Assembly: GCF_963675165.1 (NCBI RefSeq)
Contig: NC_087378.1
Location: 6,133,205 to 6,197,204, forward strand
Source of the DNA: Halichondria panicea
Taxonomy: Eukaryota; Porifera; Demospongiae; Suberitida; Halichondriidae
Reading direction: 5' to 3'
DNA: 64,000 nt
This document shows, piece after piece, positions 11,695 to 23,500 of the stretch. The stretch's first letter is position 1. The number at the start of each line of letters is the position of its first letter. Under the pieces are notes generated by a model. The model did no database searches. It had not been told where the DNA came from and saw nothing but the letters and a program-made list of their open reading frames with translations. Position numbers and translations under genes: made by a program.

Positions 11695-12720
11695 ATGCTG
11701 TTAATAATGGGGGCCTAAAATTTTAAGAGGGGGCCTAAAATGTTAAAATTCTAGGCCCGGGGGGGCCCAATCTCATGGGGGGCCTAAAATTTTATGACAC
11801 CGGTGTAGTAGACTCGCAAGCCACTCCCTTTTCTCTGATTGGACGGGGGCGGGAGAAAAGGGACTGGTGACTCTGGGCTACAGCTTGTGTAAATCAGGAA
11901 TGCTATTAAATATTAATGTCACGTGCAAATTATCCAATTTATTCTGATGCGTTAAAAGCTAAAGACACAGAAGACAAGTATACAGATCTATCTAGCCAGC
12001 CTTTTGATTTTATAGATCCTTGTACCAGTGTCTGTTGTGCCACAACTTGTGGATTAGCATGGAACAGCTGATGAACGTAGAAATCTTGGCAGTCCTTCTT
12101 TGAACCGAGGAGTGGCAGCGATTTAAGACAGCTTGTACAAGTCTGACTACTCTCAATTCAACTGCTGCCATCTGCCATTATCTGTCTTGTATTGTACAGG
12201 TTATTAAAAGCTTTAGGCAACCAATGACTTTCGGCTGCCAGTTCTCATCACGTAAAACTAAAACAAGCTAATCTCTGCTGGTGTCTTAGATGACTATATC
12301 CTAGCTGAATACCTGATGATGTTATTACTCCATCATCTTCTCTTTTCTAGCACTAGCATCCATTCTTAAACTGTAGCTAAGAAGCCCGCGATCACTTTTG
12401 CAGGCTACGCAATTCTACTTAACCTCACGCAATTTTTGGATCACGTGGAAAAATCAATGAATAATCTCTACCCAAATTCTGGTAGAGACACAAAATGTGT
12501 CCCAGAGTCACCAGTCCCTTTTCTCCCGCCCCCGTCCAATCAGAGAAAAGGGAGTGGCTTGCGAGTCTACCGGTGTAGAAGCGATATGGGGCCCCCCCTT
12601 ATTTTGGGGCCCCGGCCCTAAAACGCTAGCGATTTGGGGTGTAAGGGGGGCCCCATTGCACTAGCGGTATACGGCCCCCTTAGTGATTATAGGGCCCCCC
12701 TAGAGAAGTCTATTCTGAGC
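11695..12720. mobile_element. GC-rich palindromic element split by a TIR element
   Basis: The flanks (11,695-11,808 and 12,570-12,720) are rich in GGGGGCCC and contain AGCGATATGGGGCC and CGCTAGCGATTT phrases also present in the palindrome at 13,611-13,866. The ACCGGTGT palindrome centre is exactly where the 11,809-12,569 element inserted. It is a second, diverged copy of that palindromic element. Confidence 0.7.
11809..12569. mobile_element. 761-bp TIR element with 9-bp target duplication
   Basis: The ends read TAGACTCGCAAGCC and its inverse; inverted repeats run about 65 bp and include a GGACGGGGGCGGG GC-box-like tract. The target duplication is ccggtgtag (11,800-11,808 and 12,570-12,578). 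It shares its first 14 bp with the element at 10,548 but not the rest of the arm. No transposase is seen; a short frame at 12,436-12,621 only reads through the right arm. Confidence 0.9.
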
Positions 12721-13610
12721 AGTAGAGTCAAGCCAGCACAACAGTAATAGGAGGTTGAGTTGAGAATCAATGGCTATAATGTTTATGTAGATCTAAACTC
12801 CAATACAGAATATATTACTAGCCTATAATCTGTGCTGCTTGGTCACTGATGATAACAGTATAAGGCAGCCATAATTATGTGCAAAATAAGGCCTGCGTTA
12901 CAGTGTGGCAGCACATAGCCATTGTATACACAGCACATGCATGCATGCATTCATATAGGCTGAGCATATACTACTGAGAATACAAGCAGCAGCCACAGCC
13001 CATGCACTTTGTTATCAAGAACTTTTCCTGGCGAAGTTGAGAATAAACTGCAAATCAAAGAGCAAGAAATTGTGGAGGATGCATGGTAGTCAGCCACCTG
13101 TGGACACACTTGTTCTTTTTTCCATGTGTGTTTTATTACCTCTATCTCAGCCCTATGTACGTAGAGCAAGGCTTTATCGTTTACTTGTGTTGTGAAGAGG
13201 CCCTGCTCGTCTTTGTTCCTATGACAGTAATGTATGTCTCACTCTGCATGCATGTTCTGTGTGTGCATGCATGTGTTTCTCTCTTATTATCTAACGAACA
13301 GAGCCAGTTAATTAAAGGAACAGTAATTTATTCCGTAACTGATAACAGGGGCATAAAATAACAACTTTCTCGAGTTCAGTTAAGTATTGAGGATAGATCT
13401 ACATCTTCCTGCTCTGGTATAGCTAGCCTAACATTAGCCAATAGCACCTGCAAGTCATGGTGTTATTAAACTCTGCACTTAGTCAGCAAGAGAGCTAATT
13501 ATGAGTAAGTACTGTGCAAGATCTAGTCAGCAAGGGACATCTAGATGTACTTAGACCATGAGGCTGAGGCTACAAGCATATAGATACCATCTACACCGCA
13601 AGTTATAAGT
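12721..13610. other. Intergenic stretch, nothing recognised
   Basis: About 890 bp of AT-rich, TGCA-rich sequence with two short overlapping frames (12,951-13,361) that lack domains or splice context. No gene or clear repeat boundary was found. Confidence 0.5.
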
Positions 13611-13866
13611 GGGGGCCCCATATCGCTGGAGGGGCCTCAAAGCGCTAGTGAAATAGGGCCGTAGGGGGGCCCCAAATCGCTAGCGTTTTAGGCCCCGGGG
13701 GCCCTGAAATGGGGGGAGCCTCATATCGCTTCTACACCGGTGTAGAAGCGATATGGGGCTCCCCCCGTTTTCGGGGCCCCCCCCCGGCCCTAAACGCTAG
13801 CGATTTGGGCCCCCCCTTACGGCCCTATTTCACTAGCGCTAGTATAGCCAGCGATATGGGGCCCCT
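13611..13866. repeat. About 255-bp near-perfect palindrome, very GC-rich
   Basis: Arms 13,611-13,738 and 13,739-13,866 are inverted copies around the centre ACACCGGTGT. Each arm contains GCGATATGGGG, GGGGCCCC and CGCTAGCGATTTGG phrases. Possible flanking TTATA on both sides. The fold would be a single long cruciform or hairpin. The open frame at 13,709-13,918 is an accident of this sequence. Confidence 0.9.
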
Positions 13867-14299
13867 TATAGATGATCTGCATGGGCAACCACAAAGTGCT
13901 GACCATTCGCTCAAGTAAAATTCCCTGCTGATCTATCCCACAGTGCTGACTCCATAAATCTCTCACAATGTGCTGACTCTAGGTGCTGGCTGACCCATGG
14001 GACCAAGCTCTCTTGCTGACACTGATAGTCCAGATTTACTACACACTAGCACCCTCAGGCTCGCCCAATCATGCTAAGTAGAGTCTGAGGTCTCCCACAT
14101 AGTGCTTACCATTCACAAAGTCATGGTGACCAAGCTCTCTTGCTGACTAGTGTAGTAGCTAGAGCTTGGTAACTATGACTTGCAAACACAGTTAGTTGTC
14201 AATGAATCAGGTGTATATAAAGACAATGCAGTACAGTTTGGCTAGTATTTTAGTTACTGTATAGTCTACATTGCTCCCACAATTCCGAAGTCAGTGAAA
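13867..14299. repeat. Short degenerate direct repeats before the integrase gene
   Basis: Variants of AGTGCTGACCATTC and CCAAGCTCTCTTGCTGAC recur about every 60-100 bp. This may be a terminal or promoter region of the integrase-bearing element, but no terminal inverted or long terminal repeat could be paired with the 3' side. Confidence 0.45.
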
Positions 14300-16147
14300 A
14301 TGGACTCCAAAGTGCAAATTGGCTCCTCTAAGTTGCAAATGGAAGAGCAAGAAACTGAGACGTACCCATATGCTGCCATCACTACTTACCTACAATCAGG
14401 CATGTATCCACCAGACGCTGACAAAAAGGAGAAGCGTGGCCTCTGCAAAAGAGCGAAGTATTTCGTGCTGTTCGGGGGCAAGCTGCAGTATGTAGGAGGA
14501 AATAAGAACACTCCTAGGTTGGTAGTGGAAGGTGAAGAAGACAGAAGAAAGATCATTGAGAGCATCCATGGGCAAGCTCATCTAGGAAGAGACAAAACAC
14601 TTTCTCAGCTAACTCAACGATACTACTGGCCAAACATGTACAAGACAGCATGTGCCTACGTAAGTTTCAAATTTATATACCTTGTTATAGTGCAGGTGTT
14701 TTGTGCATTGAACGGTATTTCTCTTGCAGATTGCTTCATGTGACCACTGCCAGCGCCAAAACCATAAGTTGCATAAAACTAATGCAACACTTCATCCCAT
14801 TCCTGTTTAAAGAAGAAGCCTGGTATCAGGTTGGAATGGATTTAGTGGGTCCTCTGCCTGTAACTCCAGCAGGAAACAAGTTCTTGATGACAATTACAGA
14901 TTACTACACAAAGTGGGCTGTAGCTGCTGCTCTAAAAGACAAAACTGCATTGTCAGTAGCCAACGTCTTATACTCAGTATAATTATATAAATTATGTGCT
15001 GTGCATGCAACGGCCCTTAGTATAATTATTTACTGTAACACAGGTATTTTGCACATACGGCTGCCCTACTGTTATCCTTAGTGACCAAGGAAGAGAATTT
15101 GTCAATAAAGTTACTGAGGCACTCTTTAAAAGAACAAACACACAGCATAGAATCACTTCCGCCTATCATCCTCAAGTAAGAAGCATGCATGCACATAATT
15201 AAATACTACATGTATAATAAATTATGGCATATATATAGATATACTTTCACACCACCCCAGAAAGGAAGTTCGAAAAAGGAGTGAACGTTTTTACTTTTAC
15301 CTAGTGCAAAAAGGAGTGAATACATATAGGATATACATGCAACTATTATAATTATGGTATAATTATTATGGCTAATTACTGGATTTTCAGACTAATGGCC
15401 TCACAGAGCGATTCAATCAGACAATCTGTCGTTCTCTCAGCAAGTTAGTGAATGAAGCACACAATGATTGGGATACAAAGCTAGACACTATTCTGTTTGC
15501 ATACCGAGTGTCGAAACACCGATCAACCGGCTATTCACCATTCTTCATGATGTTTCATCGTGAAGCTCGGCTGCCTATAGAAGCAGATGTAGAGCAAAAC
15601 GAAACAGTGACCAGTGAAGATATAGATGCAGAGACAACTGCAGATGCTTTTATTGAGAAAATGCTCAAGAGGCAAGAAGATATAAAGAGCATAGCTGGTG
15701 AAAACATAAAAAAATCTCAAAAAAAGCAAAAGGAGTGCTATGATATCATAAACGGCATTCACCAGAGGTATATAATTATACAGCCCTATATATATTATAC
15801 AGGCTGCATGCAAGTATATATATACACTTGCACATTCATGTGTGCGAATGCTATAATTATGTACGAAGCATATATGATTTCAAACTGTGCAGTTTGTTCT
15901 AAGCAAATTAAATACATCTTATATTTAGGAACTGCAACCTGGAATTAAGGTTTTGGTTGAGAACACCCAACAAAAGGAGAGGAAAGGTGGAAAGCTCGAA
16001 AACAAGTATAGTGGACCATACATTATTAAGACCTCAGATGGAAAGGGTGTCTATACCCTTAAGGACTTGGATTTTGTCATAAACGCAATGGTTCTTGTCC
16101 ACAATTTCGAGGTTACGTATCAGCTCTTGGACAACCTGACCAATTAG
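14300..16147 (+). pseudogene. Ginger/GIN1-like integrase gene with introns, decayed
   Basis: Exons 14,300-14,659, 14,730-14,976, 15,044-15,175, 15,391-15,767 and about 15,931-16,147 encode a gypsy-type integrase: an HHCC zinc module (HGQAH then CDHC), the catalytic Asp of VGMDLVGPLP, the Asp of SDQGREF and the Glu of LTERFNQ, then a GPY-like SGPYII module. Integrase genes interrupted by introns and lacking reverse transcriptase fit Ginger DNA transposons or their GIN1-type domesticated relatives rather than an LTR retroelement. It is broken: one extra T at 14,806-14,808 shifts the frame, the exon 4/5 junction is one base out of phase, and the 3' end runs into the duplicated segment. Flanking inverted repeats were not found. 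Confidence 0.8.
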
Positions 16148-17274
16148 TAGTAGGAGCTGTTACCATAGATGTGCAAACAATTAACTACATAATTCCTTCT
16201 TTGGGAAGGTGTGTCGTCACAACTCAACTACAGAAAATGTGGACCTGGTTCACTACCCATCCTGTTGATCATGTTCTTTCCTCACCCAAAAAAGAACAGT
16301 ATCTGATGTATCCTAGTGGAAACCCATTCCCAAAAATTCCAATCCCATCAAAGGCTCAACAAACAGTTCTGGAGAAGAGGAAACCAGCTGTTCGAAAATG
16401 GTAAGGAGTTGTGGGGGCTGGGTTTGCTTTATTTTGACTCTATTGTGTAGCTGTTCACAATGCATGACATTATTGTTGACTATACAATCATACTATACAT
16501 GTCTACTCTTGTATTCATACAGAATTGAATTGTCTCTATGCACGAGATATCTTAATGGTGAAGAGGTCAACAACATCAAGAAACTCTCAGATTGAGTGGA
16601 AGAAAATCGACCCATTTGCAAAGCCATTTGGAACTGTTACCCGAGATGAAATTAAATATAAAAAAGACAATCTTGAATGCTTTGGTGTTAGTGAGTTACG
16701 TCTTTTACTATATACAAGGTTGGTAACTGTACAAAAAAGATTTGCTCTAGATTTTACCTTTTTTTTACCACCTATAGATGCTCTGGGAAGTCATTTGCCG
16801 GGAAAAAATTTTCTGGCAAAATTGAAATCGAAATCAAAGTTGAGCAGACAAAAGGTAGGTTGTTGTATGTCATTTCTTGATGGAGGGTACTGTTAAATGT
16901 ACATAATTATAGCTTAAAGGGTACCAATTGCAAATAAGTGAAAATTATAATTATTGGATCCACCAAAGAATACTCTTGTGGTTTAAAAATTTGCAGGAGC
17001 CACAATTGTGTCAAAAGTCAAAATACTGGTGACAAAGAAGAAAGCAACAATTGACTTGCCATATGGAGGGCGTCCAAAAACATACTGCCGCTTAATTCAA
17101 TACACACCAATGGCCACCAATGCACTGGTACTCAGCTCTTCATCACGACTTCATATTTCGCTTTCAATTAAGCAAAGTGGAGGAGCATGTGCTGAGGACA
17201 CTCACCTTTTTGTCAGGTTTGCTGGCTATATCTATAGTATGAAGGAATTATTGCGAACAGAAGTAAAACTATAA
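16085..17274 (+). pseudogene. Truncated, frameshifted copy B of the unrecognised plus-strand gene
   Basis: Matches copy A from about 603 onward; everything 5' is missing because the segment joins the integrase sequence here. An extra G at about 16,351 shifts the frame relative to A. Exons corresponding to A2 (16,525-16,724), A3 and the last one (16,998-17,274) persist, but the 400-bp Ser/Glu-rich part of A's last exon is absent. The tail (KQSGGACAEDTHLFVRFAG) is conserved. A promoter would have to come from the integrase side; a pseudogene is most likely. Confidence 0.75.
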
Positions 17275-17502
17275 TATAATTTAACCTTCCAGTTATTGCA
17301 CCTTTAGTTTGTACCTATAATTATATATATACTCAGTATGATTTTTTTGCAGTTTTGAACAGTAATTACCATTATTATGACTGTGTAGCTAGAAAATAAA
17401 TGAATATTTTGTTGTATACTGAGAAAAAGTACAAATGTCAAGTATGAGTTCATTAACAATGTTCAATTTGGGATCAGGGGTTTGATTCAGCCATGTAGAA
17501 GT

Positions 17503-20500
17503 CTAAAGAACACCCTCTTCAAGCATGTCTTCTAAAATCTGTGATAGAGAAAATACATAATTTATAACTATGCATGCATGAACCCTTCTAACTCGCTAAA
17601 TCAGGGCTGTTATAATTATATAATAATTATTGACTTACTGTTGTGTTAGGATCAATGTTCTGGAAATACTCAACCAGCTCTTCTGCACAAGGTCTTGCCT
17701 CAGGATTAATAGACCAACAGCTACACATCTGACGATATCTGTTGTGACAAATAATATCATCCTGGGAATTTAATACACTTTATATACATGTACAAGCAAT
17801 GCGGCAAAGATGTCTCCCAATACGGTCATCCAAGCTGTATAGATAACAACCTATAAGCTCCAAAACACAATGGGTGGCACTGCATGATTTACTTTTATAA
17901 ACCCTGTCACAGAATGTTTATCTCATAGCCCACTAAAGAGCTATACGCACAATATCCATTACTTTGTCATGCAGTCCAAACTCTATGGGGAGATCGAGGA
18001 GTTGTGTGTGAGTGATATAAGTAAAGGCAGACAATAATTATATTGTACAGTTTATTTTACGTCTGAAAGGACAACAATTGCTTACAAGTAGTTGCTCAGT
18101 CCGGTTGGTCTAGGCAATCTATTCCCGTCTTGTAGATGCCTGTGGAACAACTCCAGACTGGCTCCAAGTTGGATGTCTGAGAACGGCTCACTTCCTATAT
18201 GTTACCAAGCATATGTAAAATGATACAGTAAACCCATATTAAAGTAAGCAGTATATGTAATAGATACAGATACACAAGCACGAGCTGCCTATATACTGTA
18301 TAGCGCGAAATTTTCGGGGCACTTATATTTTGTGGATTGGCCTCTAAAAGCCATTTCGTTGCACAATGTTCGTGGAATGACTGCTTACCGGAAGCCACGC
18401 CTTTAAATCTTTGCATGCTTTTTTATAGCAGGTAATTCTAATTAAAGAACAATTTTGTGGACTTAATTTTCGTGTAGAATTCTAACCCACGAAATCCTCG
18501 AAAATTTCGCACTATACAGTACAACACGAGGATTCTTATCATGTAATTTGTATCACGACAACCCGTATCAAATTATGATCACGGAAATAGATTGTATAAC
18601 TTAATTACACACTTGTTACCTTAATTTGACAACGTTATATATTATATACCACTGTCGCATGCAAAAGCTAAAATCAGAAGTTATTTTACTTACCATAGGA
18701 GGCTATCTCCCAGAGAGTCACTCCAAAGGACCAACTGCAAAATGGTTAATTTTGAATCATTTAGAACAATAAAATACAAAACTTACATGTCACTTCTGAA
18801 AGTGTTGGGGTGTCTATCTAATAGTTCAGGAGCAGCCCATCTGACTGGAAAGACATCATTCTGCAATGAAAGCCCACAAACAATCACATGTAGTTCCAAA
18901 TTAGTTTCTGTATACTTAAGGCCAACAAGACAGATGACTACAAAATCATCAGACGTGGCATTACTTGGCCCAGTTTCTCTACCCTCTGTAACATTGATAC
19001 TGTAATATTCTTCAAAATGTTTCTATGGAACTCGTACATCCATGGCCAATATTATCCCTCTGTTGGCTACTAGCTACCATAAAGGTACACAAGAAAACAT
19101 ACATGTACACAGAGCAACGTGTACATTGTGAACTGCATGCTCAAACTAACTCGATCGTACAATAGTGCATGTAACCACCCCTCCTGGGCCTAAATTACCA
19201 AGGAAACATTTACAGAGCAACGTGTACATTATGAACTGCATGTACAATGTGTGTGTGTACTTACGTCATTTGCGTTTAGATTTTGATAGGGAGTTTCAGC
19301 TTCAGTGAGTTCCTTAGCCATTCCAAAGTCTCCGATCTTGAGCTCTCCTTTCTCAGCAATGAGGATGTTTCGAGCAGCCAAGTCACAGTGAACAACCTAC
19401 ACAAGTAGAAGTAACTGTATCTCAATTAAGAGCATGTAAAACATTTGCATTAAATGTCCACACACAAAACTAAAAGCCCTGGATAATATTAATGATCTAT
19501 TTAAGTCATTTGCTATGGTTCTGTGGTACACGTAGTACGTCGTTTTAGTGAACAGTTGGTAACTTTTTGACGCTTAGCATAAGTAAGTGTGTCAAATAAT
19601 TCCTGTTGCGAATAACGCGTACCATATATGCATGTAGCTTACATTCATGTTAGCTAGATACGCCAATCCATTGGCTATTTGGCCAGCAAAGTTGCAGAAC
19701 TGGGTCTCCTTTATCAGTCCAGGTGCCATGGGAACAGAACCTGTTTGATTTAGTGCCTTTTCCGGGTCTTTCAGCTCATCGGAAAGAGCACCCAGCTCGA
19801 TATGGAGAGGGTTGGTAGCAGATGACACGATTTGAAGTTTATTGAGTTCACTAGTCCCTTCAGACTGCACACCTGAGTAAGGTGAGTAATTTATGTGTAG
19901 TGTATGTGCCCATATGTTAATCTGGCTGAGGCAATCACGTACTAAAGTCTATTTGACTTGAGTTTGGCCTTCACAATGTTTTCGTAACTTTCTCATAGCT
20001 AACTTAATTTCAAAAATTCATACCATTAGATTTTTTGTTAAAAAAATATATGCTATAGAGGTGATAAGCTCCAATCAGCTAAAAGCATTTTTTCATGTAG
20101 AAGTCGCTGGCATACTTGCAAACCACATAAACCCTACATGAAGCCATAATTGACCACAGAACTTCCAGCCCTAACTCTCCCTCAACACTTTAGAAGGGTG
20201 CATGGTGATGTCAACAGTCGATCAATAAGCATGGGGTGGTCTATTGTGACATTCACTTACTTTCAGGAGATCTATCAATCAGCAGCTCTTGCCCACAACT
20301 CAGTATTGCTTCACGACAGGAGAGCAGATACTCTTTGAGGTTGCCATGGCAAGCGTACTCCAAGATCAAGAACAATGGCTCTGTACAGAGAATAGAGTGT
20401 GTCATACACATATCTACAACAGCCTTGCTCCCAAAAACCTTTTTTAATAGACAATACTGTATAATAATTATGTAGGTGATTCATTGTTCTGGTGGTAACA

Positions 20501-23500
20501 GTGACCTGCCATTATTGATCATGCACTCTCTATTTTGAGAGCTTGATTATTAATTTTTATGAAGTCCCAAAATGATAGTACCACATCAATTTTGACTTCC
20601 CGACTTCCTTAAAAGGGACTATCTCTCTATTGAGACCTGTATTGAGATTTACTACAAGTAGGTCTAACATGTAACTATGGAAATAAGGGCCAACGTACTA
20701 TGTACACTTACTACACAAGCTTACAGTACTTAGCTCGCTAATAGACTCACTTGTCTCAGTACAGTGACCGAGGATATTGCAAATGTTCTTGTGAGGTTGT
20801 CTATACAACTTCTTGAGCATTTGCAACTCATTCAGCAGTCGATAGTTCTCACCAAACGATTCATCTGCAGAATGAACAGACAGAGATTAGATCATCAGCT
20901 AGAAAGTGTTAACCGGAAAGTGCAGTGCAAGCAATATACCGTTCAGAACGTTGATAGCACAGTATAATATAAGAACAATGGTTCACCAAACCATACAGTG
21001 TTTCAACAGTACGAAACACTACTCTTTGTTTACAGTGAGAATAATAGTAATACAAAAAGGTACAGTAGAAATACGGCCGGCTTACTGTTTAGTGTTGTCT
21101 TCACAGCAACTATGTTGACGTGTGGGAGAGAAGAAACCATCCCGTGTGCTTTGGCTTGGAACACTTTTCCAAACTTACCTTGACCTAAAATCAGTATTAA
21201 CACAGCATAATAATCATAATATTATTGTACGTATCATTGGAATCAAGGTGTTATATATCCAGTTGGTTATAAGCACAACTACACAATAAGGCTAACTGTG
21301 GCCATAATAAAGAGGTGGCTGGTTGGATACGATTTGAAAAACTTATACTGAATGGAGACCCTGGCATGACTGCATTTGAATACGTTCATTACTGGGAGAC
21401 AAAAAATGGATCACATACGTACCTAGTTCACACTGAAGCTCCAACTTTTGCCTGGGAAAGTCTAATTCCCCAGTTTTTACTATATCAGGAGAGCAGAGAT
21501 TGATATAGGCATCATCCTTGACTAGCTGAGGCTTGAGTAAGAGATGGTTTGAGGGACGATGCCTGAGGGTTCTCCTTCTCCTGCGTTTAACTGTCCTTTG
21601 CATCAGTATTGCCAGGGCCACAGCGAGAAAGATGATCACCAAGATCACAATAATGACAGCTGCCACTACTCCTCCGACATACACTCCCACCGGTTTAGGA
21701 GGACCCGTTGTTATGATTTTAGGTACATCTGCATTAGGTTAAACGGAAGATATGAATCTACTGCATAAATATGTGAAGTACTGGATAACTGATGAGTTCG
21801 TGTCTTGCATGTACGTACCGTATATCTTCTAATTTATCGGACAGTAAAAAATAATTATTTTGGAAATTGTCCGGGTATAATTGGAACAGATTTTTATAGA
21901 GCATGCGAAGTATCCGGAATAATTAGAACAAGCAAGCAGCTGCATGCGAGCTAGCTAAGTTTAATAGAACAGTGTGCGACTGAATAGTTGCACTAACTAT
22001 CTAAAACTAGCTACTCAAAGCTATCTAACTGCAGCACTCTAAGTCTTACTTGCTGTCTGTGAATGTAAACTCTACTTTTCAAAGTATTGTCCGGATATTT
22101 AGAACAAATGTAATATTAAAGCACTGGAGTGTCTGCTGTATTAGAACAACGAAAATTTCCCAAAAGAGTGTCCGGGGTAATTAGAAGTGTCCGATAAATT
22201 AGAAGATATACGGTACATTCATTGTGTGCTATGTTAGCAACCAGAGCAAGCACCAATATATTGGCAATACAATTTAGAGGGTTCACATGCGTATGGCCAT
22301 CACTTTTGCTTTACCAGGACTTGCAACGGTTGCCGTGACGTGCACTTGAGCTGTGAACAGCTGCTGCCCAGTGGGTATCCTGTAGTTGACAGCACACGTG
22401 TATTCACCACCGTCACTAACGGTTGTATTGCAAAGCTGTAGAAAGAATTACAAAAAATTGACAAACAAAATTAATGTCACAGTAACAAAAAGATTACTAG
22501 ACTTTGGGGCATATTAACCGGCTGCATTCTAGAGGGGACTTGCATGATTACAAGGTTATAAGCTTATACGAGATACATACATATCTATTACAGTAGTTGT
22601 TTTGAAAACAGTGCATATGAGATTGAAACTCTTCAACTCATATGTTTATTGCATTGGAATTGGAACGAGACTGATCTTGGCCAGTTGTATTGTGTACATA
22701 CCAGATTAATTAAAGACATACAGTGCACTTCACCTTCAGATCTGAGTAAAACATTGAAAACTCGTTTCCTAAACTTTCGGTCCTAATGTGTTCTTCAGTT
22801 CCCTTGCAGTTAGAGACGATGGGTTGATTTTTGTAGAGCCAGTAAACTGTAGAGTTGGACGGGGCCTTTAGAGCACATGACACAGTCGAGGTGCTGCCCA
22901 GGTGCAGAGTAATTTGCCGTGGAAACACAGTGAAAACTGTATAAGCGTAAGGCAATAATCAATATGCATGGTTACTATACATCTTCCCCTAAAAAAGACT
23001 ACTTTAGAGATCCCATCATACTACAGCAAAATTTGCTATAGTAACAGCTAGTCGAAATCCTCATTTAGATTCACTTGGCTAGGGTACTATATAACTTACC
23101 AACAGATATGAAGAATGAGCGCTCAATGAAAAAGGTCTGATCTGAAGCTGAACTATTAAACATAGCGAACTTGAATTCCCCAGTATCATTGATGCTTGGA
23201 GAATTGAAGGAAAGGAAATGAGTCTGCTGTTCAATTTGAAAGTCTGACACAAAGTTACAGCTGGAGATTTCCTCTGTACAAAACAATCACACATAACAAC
23301 TGGCATATTATATCTCCTTTGTTATATCCTTACTGTCATTTACTATATACATGCAGTGACATATAAAAATTTAACTTACCAAAAGAAAAATCCCTGACAT
23401 AGTACGTGATAGGGAAAGTGATATTTGAGCAGTGTTGGAAATCCCCCCCTACATTCACACAGTCAGTAGTACCATCCACAATCACTACTTTTTGAACATA

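Noticed and set aside
12436-12621. Short frame with Pro/Arg-rich peptide
   Set aside because: It spans the terminal inverted repeat of the 11,809-12,569 element and its target site.
14300-16147. LTR retrotransposon or retrovirus
   Set aside because: No reverse transcriptase, protease, gag or LTRs were found, and the integrase frame has spliceosomal introns.
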